From a virus, in IMG/VR virus record IMGVR_UViG_3300020442_000006, positions 62,001 to 126,000 of that record: 64,000 bases of DNA. The stretch is one strand, 5' to 3'. The translations under genes were made by a program, and so were the position numbers. The notes under the pieces are model-generated. The model ran no database searches, had not been told where the DNA came from, and was given only the letters and a program-made list of their open reading frames with translations. Position 1 is the first letter of the stretch; each line of letters begins with the position of its first letter. This document shows positions 14,768 through 23,666 of the stretch, piece after piece.

Positions 14768-16258
14768 CTAAGAATCTTCTGTCTTATATAGGGTAGTTTG
14801 ATAATACTCCAACGGTGTTGGATAGTCTGGATCACGTTTAGTTAGGTGATCCATAAACATATCGTCAAAGTCGGGTGATTCGTAACCATCGTGTGCTTTG
14901 ATGACATCGAACCTGTCAGGAATTATATCATATTCATACCCACCTAGCAAGTATAATGCACCCTCAGACAGGTAGTTTAGATTTCCAATCTGTTCGAATC
15001 TCTGTGTCAACACATCAGGGAACTCTGATTGAAAGTTCATTTGATTATAGTGTTTCCAGAATGGTGTGTCATCCCTAGGACTTAGACAATAGTGTGCCAA
15101 TACGAAATCCTTGAATGACTGTAGTCTTCGCTTGGATCCCCAGTTGAATTGTTCTCTGATAAAACCATTGTAGTTGTCCCTCTCTTTAGGAAGAACCTGT
15201 ATCAGATTGAATAAGAACTCGTGTACTGAGTATAGTCCACCTGATTCTAGTGGTTCAATGAAACCACCTGCCAATCCAATAGACACTACATTCTTCTTCC
15301 ATATCTCCTTCCTTACACCTGTAGGGAACTCAAGGAATCTGAATTCCTGTTCATCACCTACACCTAAATGCTGTTTGAATTCTGTTAGTGCATCCTCTTT
15401 GGATTGATGACGGGAAGAGAATACATAACCCGTTCCAATTCGTGACCACGTGGGTGCTCTCCATACCCATCCACTGCTCATTCCTGTGCAGTTTGTGTAT
15501 GCAACTAATTCTTTTGCTTTGTCCTTATATGGTATTCTCGTTGTCCACGCTGAGTCACAACACAATTCATCTACACCACAAATATCTGAGTTCCACGCTT
15601 CCCACTCGGATCCTACTTCATTGCTAAGGATCGCAGCAAAACCTGTGCAGTCTATAAAAAGGTCTGCATCGTGCCAATCGCCACTAGAAACGCGAACTCT
15701 GCTAATCCCATCCACGCAGGATTCAATCTCGCGGACTGTATCTTCAATAAGTTTAACACCTTTAGGAATTGCATAGTTGTGTTTTAGATATTCTGCAAAG
15801 GAAATAGCGTCGAAATGGTAACCAACGTTAAAATGAGTGAGATCTGGGATAAGTTTGCCATTTTCGGCACCGCGTACTGTGTCTGAATATATCAGACCAA
15901 ACGTCATACTGTCAATGTGTCCAACCTTTCTCCAAGTGTAGTAATCAGCAACAGATGCAGGACCTTCAGTCTTGCCGAATGGGTAATGAAAAGGACCCTT
16001 CGGATTGAAGTTCTCGAACCGTACACTGTGCTTATACGTTGCGTCACACTTAGGCATCCAGTCCTCATCCTTGAGACCAAGATACCTGACAAATGTATTA
16101 AAAAATTGTGTTGTCGCTTCTCCCACACCAATTCGAGGTGTAGTAGGAGATTCGATCAACACAATCTCTTTTGTATTACCAAAATGTTTCGCTAGAACAC
16201 TAGCGGTCATCCACCCTGCACTGCCACCACCGACAATACAGATTTTATGTAGTTGCAT
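14768..16258 (-). CDS. Flavin-dependent tryptophan halogenase-like protein, variant signature, 496 aa
   Basis: Same layout as the neighbouring halogenase: CIVGGGSAGWMTASVL at the N-terminus, DATYKHSVRF with the catalytic-type Lys, and GFIEPLESGGL. The WxWxIP signature reads SGWVWRAPTWSR, with Ala for Ile, and the EPLES motif is followed by Gly-Gly rather than Thr-Gly. It may be an active enzyme with different specificity or a flavin-binding partner. Starts 6 nt downstream of the 172-aa structural-type gene, so it shares its transcript. Confidence 0.85.
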   Translation of the reverse strand: MQLHKICIVGGGSAGWMTASVLAKHFGNTKEIVLIESPTTPRIGVGEATTQFFNTFVRYLGLKDEDWMPKCDATYKHSVRFENFNPKGPFHYPFGKTEGPASVADYYTWRKVGHIDSMTFGLIYSDTVRGAENGKLIPDLTHFNVGYHFDAISFAEYLKHNYAIPKGVKLIEDTVREIESCVDGISRVRVSSGDWHDADLFIDCTGFAAILSNEVGSEWEAWNSDICGVDELCCDSAWTTRIPYKDKAKELVAYTNCTGMSSGWVWRAPTWSRIGTGYVFSSRHQSKEDALTEFKQHLGVGDEQEFRFLEFPTGVRKEIWKKNVVSIGLAGGFIEPLESGGLYSVHEFLFNLIQVLPKERDNYNGFIREQFNWGSKRRLQSFKDFVLAHYCLSPRDDTPFWKHYNQMNFQSEFPDVLTQRFEQIGNLNYLSEGALYLLGGYEYDIIPDRFDVIKAHDGYESPDFDDMFMDHLTKRDPDYPTPLEYYQTTLYKTEDS

Positions 16259-16264
16259 ACCAAA

Positions 16265-16783
16265 TTAGAGTTCTTCGTAGGTTCTTCCCCAGTTAGAGTA
16301 TCTCTCCCAACAAGGTTGTTCTTGTGTTGAGAGTTTGCAGGGTCTGCTAGTAGCAGGTTCTACGTTGTCAGACATAAATTCTGCAATTTCTTCCTCTGTC
16401 ATCGTGGGATCCATTGGTTCCTCAACTGATGAAGGTGAAGTTGTGTTTTCTTTAACTGTCTTGACGTGATTATACCAAAGAGCATCGTCTGCTGTCAACG
16501 CTCTGCCTGCTGCGAGGTCTTTGTAGAGCATATCCAACTGTGCTCCCACCTCACCATATGCAACTCTACGTGTAGTAGCAGGATCTGCATATGTTTCTGT
16601 TCTCTTGACCCAGATCATATCCTCTGCCGAGGGTGACCACTCAAGTGTCCAAACCTTAGTAATATCGTCAGGTGCATTCACCCACATCTGTGCACAACCA
16701 CGACCAAGGAATAGTGCGTATTCCTCCCCTGGTTCTACGATGTCAGCGACATACCCTGTGAAATCCATCAATGCTTTTTTCAT
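16265..16783 (-). CDS. Possible tail-fibre-associated protein, 172 aa
   Basis: MKKALMDFTGYVADIVEPGE... contains a segment YGEVGAQLDMLYKDLAAGRA followed by W-x-x-H-V-x-x-V-K, a pattern common in small phage tail or fibre-assembly proteins. The acidic C-terminal third includes TMTEEEIAEFMSD. It lies between the glycine-rich adhesin and the halogenases with gaps of 9 and 6 nt. Confidence 0.55.
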   Translation of the reverse strand: MKKALMDFTGYVADIVEPGEEYALFLGRGCAQMWVNAPDDITKVWTLEWSPSAEDMIWVKRTETYADPATTRRVAYGEVGAQLDMLYKDLAAGRALTADDALWYNHVKTVKENTTSPSSVEEPMDPTMTEEEIAEFMSDNVEPATSRPCKLSTQEQPCWERYSNWGRTYEEL

Positions 16784-16792
16784 CGTGACCCC

Positions 16793-17593
16793 TTATTTGT
16801 AGTTGATAACAGTAACAACACCATACTTACCGTTTGAACCACGGAAAGAGTGGAAGTGACCACCTGAACCACCAGAACCATATGCTGAGTGATCTTGGTG
16901 ATTATGACTGAAGTTTCCACCATTTGGCCAACCTGCAGCAACAGATCCTCCAAAGTGAGAAGGTCCACCAGTTCCACCACCGTGAGCAGCGTGGGACTGT
17001 CCACCACCACCCCAGATGTTCAAGTCTCCACCAGAACCATTTCTGCCGAGACCACCTGAGTGTGAGTTATTTCTTGCAGCACCGTGTCCTCCACCTGCTG
17101 ACATATAAGGACCGAATGAAGATGATCCTCCATCACCACCACGGTTGAAGTACCAAGTACCACCGCCACCACCACCAATAGTGATACCAACGGATGAAAT
17201 GTTTGCCACAGACATCACACGTTCGGAGTAACCTCCTGCACCGCCTGATTCACCGTGACCCGCACCTCCTCCACCGCCGCCTTGTACGCGAACGTGGATA
17301 TACTTGACACCACTTGGTCTGTTCCAAGTACCATTACCTGTCCAAACCTGTAGTGATGAAATGTTTTCTGAACTTACGTCTGTCCAAGACATTGACGAAC
17401 CGTTCGTGGTAAGAAACTTACCACTCTGACCTGAGACACTAGGCACAATCTGACTAGATGAACCTGACATCGTACCGTTAACGGTCAAGTTACTAACAGT
17501 CAGCGTACCATTAGCAGTAATATTACCAGATGCGAGGGTAAAACCGCCAATGCCAGACAGGTCTCTAATAGATGCAACTTTGAGTGTACTCAT
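16793..17593 (-). CDS. Glycine-rich tail fibre/adhesin, 266 aa
   Basis: The N-terminal 90 residues have the short beta repeats of a virion fibre (LTVSNLTVNGTMSG). From about residue 105 the chain is glycine-rich with runs such as GGGGGGAGHGESGGAGGYS, interspersed with His, Ser and Asn, recalling polyglycine-II adhesin tips of T-even-like phages. A late promoter motif lies 29 nt upstream (17622-17629). Its transcript probably continues into the halogenase/oxygenase operon. A role in host recognition is inference from composition and position. Confidence 0.75.
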   Translation of the reverse strand: MSTLKVASIRDLSGIGGFTLASGNITANGTLTVSNLTVNGTMSGSSSQIVPSVSGQSGKFLTTNGSSMSWTDVSSENISSLQVWTGNGTWNRPSGVKYIHVRVQGGGGGGAGHGESGGAGGYSERVMSVANISSVGITIGGGGGGTWYFNRGGDGGSSSFGPYMSAGGGHGAARNNSHSGGLGRNGSGGDLNIWGGGGQSHAAHGGGTGGPSHFGGSVAAGWPNGGNFSHNHQDHSAYGSGGSGGHFHSFRGSNGKYGVVTVINYK

Positions 17594-17621
17594 TTTAGCC
17601 TGTTAAAATTTCCTCGTTAGT

Positions 17622-17629
17622 TATTTATA
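17622..17629 (-). promoter_or_regulatory. Late promoter motif TATAAATA
   Basis: Exact T4-type late promoter core on the minus strand, 29 nt upstream of the adhesin gene. It is the nearest recognisable promoter upstream of the 7.3-16.8 kb genes. Confidence 0.65.
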
Positions 17630-17631
17630 CA

Positions 17632-18165
17632 TTATGTAGGTGGCACAGGGCGTTCGAAACCAGAAGGGAGATAAGGTTGGTCTCTTTCCCATTGCTCATC
17701 ATCAGGATAGTATCCTTCGTGATACACAACTGTGTTCGCAGGATTCTCTCTCTGAGTAGACGGATCCTGATAATCAGGAACTTCAATCGTCTCTCTATGA
17801 ATCATTGATTTAGTATCGTCTCCTGCCCACATTTGAACAGAATACTTAACCTCTGTATTTAGCACAGGTAGTGATACTGTTAGTTGATACTTATCATCAC
17901 TTGATAAGATGTTATCAAGTTGTGTCGTAAAGATCTGAAATCCAGAAGGTTCAGAGACTGAGATACCAACTCTTAACCCATCCTCCCATTTCAGTTTGTA
18001 TTCTCCAAATTTCCTTACGCTCATTTTAATAGTGACATCTCTAGATTTAATCGTAGAGAATCCACTACCAATACTTGTGTCTTCTCCCAAATCGAAGACT
18101 ACAGCAGCAACGTTATACTTTTCGTATTGATCGTCTGCTGTTTTTGGGTCGTAAATTGTTGCCAT
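17632..18165 (-). CDS. Hypothetical virion-region protein, 177 aa
   Basis: MATIYDPKTADDQYEKYNVA... is beta-rich in the middle (VKYSVQMWAGDDTKS) with a proline-rich acidic end. It lies between two glycine-rich fibre proteins with gaps of 2 nt upstream and 38 nt downstream. Probably a structural or assembly protein; no family recognised. Confidence 0.55.
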   Translation of the reverse strand: MATIYDPKTADDQYEKYNVAAVVFDLGEDTSIGSGFSTIKSRDVTIKMSVRKFGEYKLKWEDGLRVGISVSEPSGFQIFTTQLDNILSSDDKYQLTVSLPVLNTEVKYSVQMWAGDDTKSMIHRETIEVPDYQDPSTQRENPANTVVYHEGYYPDDEQWERDQPYLPSGFERPVPPT

Positions 18166-18167
18166 AA

Positions 18168-19151
18168 TTAACTTACAATGTAACCAAGAGTGGCAATACC
18201 TGATCCACCATTAGGTTGTGCATAACCCTGTCTAAACTGAGAAGAGTTATCCCCTGGGGTATTCCAGTCACCATTACTTATATAACCACCAACGTGGTAT
18301 GGAGAAGAAATCCAAGAATTACCTCCACCACCACCTGCGGCACCGTTACAGTCACAACCTGGGTTTCCACCACAGTTACCTGCATTGTAACCGCCGCCAC
18401 CGCCGCCTCCACCTGAAGCGTCGTTCCCTGGTCTGCCACACTCATCACCGTTGGTATCACTGTTACCACCTGCTGATCCACCCTGTGAACCACACTGTCC
18501 GTTTGCTCCTCTTTGTCCACCTGCTCCACCATTACCTGCACCAGAGCAACCTTCACGACCTCCACCTCCGCCGCCTGCACCTGCGACTTGAAGGATGTGA
18601 TCACTCGACATACTTACTCCAAGTGGTGAGAAAAGCATAGTTGCTGCTCCTCCTCCACCTCCTCCTGCTGAACATCCTCTGCAAGAAGCGTGTGTACCAC
18701 GTCCCCCTGAACCATAACCAGATCCATTGGTACCGTTTCCACCGCCACCCCAACATCCGTAGCATCCGTTTCCTCCTCCACCGCCGCCACCGACGTAGAT
18801 TCTCATTCTGCCACCTGCATTAACCCAAGAATCTTGAACTGTAATCTCACCATATGACATACCACCTGCACCACCGTTGGCACCACCTTGACCGCCGCGG
18901 CCACCTGCAGCACCCCACATCCAAACGTATAGAGTTGCACCTGCACCACCACGAATGTATAGACTATTATCTCCTGTGCTTGTAAATCTGTGGAACCTGA
19001 AGTTCAATCCGTTATATGCTTGATCGAATACAGTTCCGTTATCATCAGCAATAATTCTGATAGCACCACCGCCACCTGCTCCACCACCACGAGAACATAG
19101 TGTGGACGACAGGGGATTGAACATCCCAGAATAACCAATGTTAGTTGACAT
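18168..19151 (-). CDS. Glycine- and cysteine-rich adhesin-like protein, 327 aa
   Basis: After about 85 residues the chain is dominated by glycine blocks (GGGGGGNGCYGCWGGGGNG; GCSGAGNGGAGGQRG). They are punctuated by at least ten cysteines in CxxC or isolated positions, which could form disulphides or bind metal outside the cell. The composition is like polyglycine-II sandwich adhesins. It starts 2 nt after the preceding fibre gene. Role in receptor binding is inferred. Confidence 0.7.
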   Translation of the reverse strand: MSTNIGYSGMFNPLSSTLCSRGGGAGGGGAIRIIADDNGTVFDQAYNGLNFRFHRFTSTGDNSLYIRGGAGATLYVWMWGAAGGRGGQGGANGGAGGMSYGEITVQDSWVNAGGRMRIYVGGGGGGGNGCYGCWGGGGNGTNGSGYGSGGRGTHASCRGCSAGGGGGGAATMLFSPLGVSMSSDHILQVAGAGGGGGGREGCSGAGNGGAGGQRGANGQCGSQGGSAGGNSDTNGDECGRPGNDASGGGGGGGGYNAGNCGGNPGCDCNGAAGGGGGNSWISSPYHVGGYISNGDWNTPGDNSSQFRQGYAQPNGGSGIATLGYIVS

Positions 19152-19153
19152 AA

Positions 19154-20020
19154 TTATGCAGGATAATATCCAGTAGCAGAACCAAAGATAGTGAATGAAT
19201 GTTGATTGGTATTTGGTGTGTAAACCAATGCGAATGACACAACCACATAGTTATCATCATCACCCCAAGCGGGTTCGTTACCACCTGACCAGTAGATTGT
19301 TGTTCCTTGTCCGTTAACGTTAACTGAGGTAGGAATACCCTCACCACCTGCGTTCTTGATAGCAACAGTCATACCATATGCGTGTGCACCATCAGTAGGA
19401 ACGTTGGTGAAACTGATAGTAAAGTTACCACCACCAGTTTTGTTGATCCAGATAGAGTTTGAATTATTGTAATCGTGAGTTAGAGAACCACTTGTTGTGT
19501 AATAGTAAACGCTCTCTTTTGTTTCACCGTAATGAAGTGTACCAGTGAATGTAGCGTGCTGTGATTCAATATCAACAAATTCAGCGTATGACAGGTCATC
19601 GTCACCGAGCAATGTCCAAGATGCACCGTTCTCGATAGTAACTGTATAACCTGAGTCAATTTGGATAGGACCCGCTGAGAATCCGTTTGTGAACTCTACA
19701 CCACCGTTTGCAGTAGGACCGACAGTTAAGTTCTCTTGAATATTTGTACCGTTCGTTCTAATGATAGAACCTTCACCAATAGCAGGACCACCTCCACCAA
19801 CGTCTGTCCACCCAGGGTTACCTTGGTTGGCATCTTGTTTGTAGATCTGTGCCATATCCTCGGTGTTATTATACACCAAGGTACCAAACGCGGGTGTACC
19901 TAGAGAGTTAACCTGCGATTGGTTCAGAGAGGGGAGATTTAATTGTTCGGAAATAGACCACGCTTCGACCAAACCTCTGGTCGTTGCTTGAATCTGATTA
20001 CCATTAATCTTTGTTGACAT
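19154..20020 (-). CDS. Tail fibre protein, 288 aa
   Basis: MSTKINGNQIQATTRGLVEA... contains PAFGTLVYNNTEDMAQIYKQ and a triple-beta region (EFTNGFSAGPIQIDSGYTVT) typical of myovirus fibre proteins. Preceded by a TCTAAATA late motif (20042-20049). Likely part of the distal or short tail fibres. Confidence 0.65.
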   Translation of the reverse strand: MSTKINGNQIQATTRGLVEAWSISEQLNLPSLNQSQVNSLGTPAFGTLVYNNTEDMAQIYKQDANQGNPGWTDVGGGGPAIGEGSIIRTNGTNIQENLTVGPTANGGVEFTNGFSAGPIQIDSGYTVTIENGASWTLLGDDDLSYAEFVDIESQHATFTGTLHYGETKESVYYYTTSGSLTHDYNNSNSIWINKTGGGNFTISFTNVPTDGAHAYGMTVAIKNAGGEGIPTSVNVNGQGTTIYWSGGNEPAWGDDDNYVVVSFALVYTPNTNQHSFTIFGSATGYYPA

Positions 20021-20041
20021 AGGATCCTACCGTTCCTGTTC

Positions 20042-20049
20042 TATTTAGA
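20042..20049 (-). promoter_or_regulatory. Late promoter motif TCTAAATA
   Basis: TCTAAATA on the minus strand, 22 nt before the 288-aa fibre gene; it overlaps the stop region of the 1191-aa gene. Confidence 0.55.
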
Positions 20050-23000
20050 TGACTAGTTCTCTGATCTGGATCACATCACCAGTAGAGGGTGGAGTACCGA
20101 TTGAGAAGTCAACAGCGTTGCCGCTAACTTGATAGTCAGTGCCTGGGATTTGGGCGACACCATTCAAGAACACAAGAACAGAGAAAGAGGTATGCCCTGG
20201 GGAAATAGCAAAGGATGATGTTGACCCGTTACCATTGTATGTGACCCCGTTGTTATTGTTAGCAAGACCAGTTGCAAGTCTATACTTATCAGCAGCACCA
20301 TACTTACCAGTGACATCAAGGTCACCAGAAATGAATGTGTTACCACTGATCTTCATTCTATTGGAAGCATCAGGTGCCATTCCAATACCATAGTTAGTAA
20401 CACCTGAGAACCTGCGTGCAGTAATAGGTGAGGTATCTGTCATACCAAACTTATACCATACACCTGCATCATAGATCCAACCAAGTGAATCACCTGCCTG
20501 CCAGTCAATGTTATAGATAATATCACCATCGTTAAATGCTAATGCACCATCAATATCTGGTTGACCTGACCCATCATCTTCTGCAAGGAACGTCTGCTTT
20601 AGTACAGTTCCATCGTCGTTGGAGTATGTTAACTTCAGAGTCTGAATATTTTCCTGAGAAGTAATTCTCTTCTGGAATGTAACAGGACCTGAGAATACAG
20701 ATTCCAACTGGTTAGATGCACCACCGATAACAGTTAGTTTGTCGGTAAGAACGATCTCGGAGAAGGTCTCAATAGTTGTACCTTCTTCACCCAAGACGTT
20801 CAACTGTGCAATATCTTCGTTAGTGATCTGACCTGTAACTGGGTTAATAACTTGGTTACCAACGAATAGTTCACCGTCAGAGTTAACACCTGAATAGTAT
20901 GCCACACCTGCTGCTTCCTTCAGGGACTGAGACAGTCTGACCTGTGCGGGTGATAGAACTTCCACCTGTGTAGATGGGAATGCAGTTGAGTAGTTCCCTG
21001 GTCCGAATCCAAGGTATTCAAACGTGTGACCAGATGCTCTAAGAATAGAGTATCTTCTTAGTTCACATAGGATAGGAGCAACAGAGTTATCAGCATTCAA
21101 CTTCAGAGGAATCTTTCTCTCTTCTTCATCACCAAGACGTGCAGTAACAACAATACTGTTCAGTGTATTAGATGTTGTGTTATATCCTAAGTTATTTTCC
21201 TGTTCAAGTAAGAAGAACTGAGTTGTCTCTTTAGTGATAGAGAGTTTAGTATCTTCATTTGGTGTAGGTGTAGCACCATCAGTTGTTGTAACAACACCAA
21301 GCACATCATTGTCAGCGACTGATACAGCAGGACCTGGGTCTGCTACTGGGTTGTCTCTGTCAAATGCAGGGTATAGATCAACTGTCTGCTGTGAGAATGC
21401 GAAGTCATCAAAGTTTGAAGTTGAAGGTGCAACTGATGCATTCAGGAATGTCAGATAGTAGATACCATCCTTCAGACCTCTTTCGAACTCTTGATATGTT
21501 TCTACTTCGTAGATGTAATATGTTTTGTCGTATGCAGGTGAGTTAGTCTCTGAAGATCTAGGTTGTACCACGAAACCAGTAATGGGTTGCCTAGGAATCG
21601 GGAACGCATCCTTGTCCAGTACATATCTAAATCTGTAAATTCTATCCTTAAGGTCTCTTGCGTCGGGAACTCTTCGGATGAATGATGTAGGTGTGAATCC
21701 AAGATTTTGATACTGACTGTTAGCGATTAGAGTTGTATAGATGTCGTTCTGGTTAGAATCTACCTGTAGATACCAGTTAGACTGGTTGGCATCATACTTG
21801 ATAGGTGAGTTGTCATCACCTGGGGATGTACCAGTAACGTCTTGTCCTGAAGGATCAATCTTTGCTGTGTGTGTTGTAGGAGCATTTGCACCAGATGCGA
21901 TCAACAGCACATTGATCTTGTCAGGCAATGTGGGTGAATCTCTTCTAGCACCAATGGTATAACCCTGAATCTTAGAGGGTGGTTTGGCATTCTCGTTTGT
22001 ATAACCGTAGAGATATAACTTAGTTGGGTCTGCTGCTGCACGAATCTTATTAATATCAAATGTAACCCAGTTGATAGAGATCTCAGGTACGTCAGAAATA
22101 TCTTTTGGTGGGATTACGTGAGTAATCTGTCCTGCCTTATCTTTTGTAAATGCTGCTGACTTGAATCCTTTTGATCGTAGCGACGTGTTTCCGAAGTTTG
22201 AGTTACTGTTAGTAATAGAAAGGTCACCACCGCTGTCAGAAAAGAAATGGTCACCAAATCCCACAGCAAACACAGACACAACCTGAATGAAACTGTCGTT
22301 GGATGCTTTAATGTGGACGTGACGCCATCCTTTACGGTATTTGCATAGACCGTTAATGTGTGCACCAGATCCAGATGCCTGTGCTTCATAGTTACCTGTT
22401 GATGGATTATAAAGTACAAATGCACGGTCATCCTTTTGTAGAGAGATACCCGTGAACTGTGCCACAACCATTGATTTGAAACCAGTTGCCTTCGAACCAT
22501 CGGCGTGCATACCACAAATACCCCACACTGAGCGGAGAGAGCAGTTGAACACATATGGTGACGCTGAGTCAACAGTATCAATCTCAACTTTAACCAGTAC
22601 GTTAGAACCAATAGCATTACCTGACGGTTCTGCTGACATCTGATAAGTAAACTGGTTACCCTGTGCTGACGTTACAAGGAATGATCCGTTGTATAGGTTA
22701 GCATCTGCTTCAGTTGGTCCCGTGACACCTGAGATATTAACAGCAACACCCACAGAGAAACCGTGGTTGACAGGGTTATCCTGAATATCAACTGTGAAAG
22801 CAGTTGCAGTTTGACCATTACGGATGATCTGAGAGACTCTAAATTCGTCAGAAATCGGACCAACGATTCTGTTTTCCTCGACCCTTGCCTGCAACTGGTC
22901 TTGTGCGATAGTTCCAGATGTGTCAGGAATTGTTGCGTATGCCTTCGAGATCTTCTGGTAGTAGAGATCAAGGTCATTAACCGTAGCGTATTCAAAGCAG

Positions 23001-23620
23001 GTAATCTTGTGGTGTGAGAAGTTTGGAGCAATAGTATCTGCAACGTCTCCTCTATAATATACCCCGTTATTGTCCCCGTCGAAGAAGGACATCTGCCAGA
23101 AGTAAGTACCACCAGTCAGTCTGAAGATTGCTGACGCTGTTGGTTCGTTTGCACCTGTGATACCAAGTGATGCGTTGATAGTAGGATATGGAACATACTT
23201 AGGAATGATCTTAGTTCTTCTAAGGTCAGATCCAACAACAGAACAACCCCTTGGGACGATGATTCCACCGTCTACGGAGTTGAACTTGTAAAGAATATTG
23301 TTTGGTGAGGTGAGATCGAAGTTAGTGTTCTCGTCAAATGGTGTGATCTCGTTGAAATTACTTGTCCCTGGTCTATTATCTAAAACGTACTCTGAAGGAT
23401 ATAGGTATATACTGAATGCGTCAAATTCGTCATTACTAAGTCCAACTCTATATGAAAATCTAGATACCTCAAGGAAGGCACGTTGCAACGTCTTAAAAGG
23501 ACGCAACGCTGAGTTACCTCGGTTGTCGTAAGCATCCGATGCATCAAAGTCGTCGGGGTTGACGTAAATAATACGACCAGTCCTCGACGTGATGATATTT
23601 TTAAGACGTGTTAGTGCCAT
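20045..23620 (-). CDS. Large virion structural protein, beta-helix N-terminus, 1191 aa
   Basis: The N-terminus (GRIIYVNPDDFDASDAYDN, then ALRPFKTLQRAFLEVSR) has the VNP...PFKTLQ signature of pectate-lyase-like right-handed beta helices; the C-terminus is fibre-like. The size and position, among fibre and hub genes, fit a baseplate wedge-fibre connector or long tail-fibre subunit of cyanomyoviruses. Preceded by an AATAAATA late motif 28 nt upstream. The exact T4 counterpart (gp10-like or fibre) is unclear. Confidence 0.7.
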   Translation of the reverse strand: MALTRLKNIITSRTGRIIYVNPDDFDASDAYDNRGNSALRPFKTLQRAFLEVSRFSYRVGLSNDEFDAFSIYLYPSEYVLDNRPGTSNFNEITPFDENTNFDLTSPNNILYKFNSVDGGIIVPRGCSVVGSDLRRTKIIPKYVPYPTINASLGITGANEPTASAIFRLTGGTYFWQMSFFDGDNNGVYYRGDVADTIAPNFSHHKITCFEYATVNDLDLYYQKISKAYATIPDTSGTIAQDQLQARVEENRIVGPISDEFRVSQIIRNGQTATAFTVDIQDNPVNHGFSVGVAVNISGVTGPTEADANLYNGSFLVTSAQGNQFTYQMSAEPSGNAIGSNVLVKVEIDTVDSASPYVFNCSLRSVWGICGMHADGSKATGFKSMVVAQFTGISLQKDDRAFVLYNPSTGNYEAQASGSGAHINGLCKYRKGWRHVHIKASNDSFIQVVSVFAVGFGDHFFSDSGGDLSITNSNSNFGNTSLRSKGFKSAAFTKDKAGQITHVIPPKDISDVPEISINWVTFDINKIRAAADPTKLYLYGYTNENAKPPSKIQGYTIGARRDSPTLPDKINVLLIASGANAPTTHTAKIDPSGQDVTGTSPGDDNSPIKYDANQSNWYLQVDSNQNDIYTTLIANSQYQNLGFTPTSFIRRVPDARDLKDRIYRFRYVLDKDAFPIPRQPITGFVVQPRSSETNSPAYDKTYYIYEVETYQEFERGLKDGIYYLTFLNASVAPSTSNFDDFAFSQQTVDLYPAFDRDNPVADPGPAVSVADNDVLGVVTTTDGATPTPNEDTKLSITKETTQFFLLEQENNLGYNTTSNTLNSIVVTARLGDEEERKIPLKLNADNSVAPILCELRRYSILRASGHTFEYLGFGPGNYSTAFPSTQVEVLSPAQVRLSQSLKEAAGVAYYSGVNSDGELFVGNQVINPVTGQITNEDIAQLNVLGEEGTTIETFSEIVLTDKLTVIGGASNQLESVFSGPVTFQKRITSQENIQTLKLTYSNDDGTVLKQTFLAEDDGSGQPDIDGALAFNDGDIIYNIDWQAGDSLGWIYDAGVWYKFGMTDTSPITARRFSGVTNYGIGMAPDASNRMKISGNTFISGDLDVTGKYGAADKYRLATGLANNNNGVTYNGNGSTSSFAISPGHTSFSVLVFLNGVAQIPGTDYQVSGNAVDFSIGTPPSTGDVIQIRELVI

Positions 23621-23647
23621 CTTCTATAGGAATCCTGTCTATATGGT

Positions 23648-23655
23648 TATTTATT
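23648..23655 (-). promoter_or_regulatory. Late promoter motif AATAAATA
   Basis: AATAAATA on the minus strand, 28 nt upstream of the 1191-aa gene. Confidence 0.5.
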
Positions 23656-23666
23656 AGGGGTTGGGA

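Noticed and set aside
16924-19151. Dense repeats in the glycine-rich genes, considered as a CRISPR or satellite array
   Set aside because: Repeats are short GGN codon runs without regular spacers; they encode protein glycine blocks.
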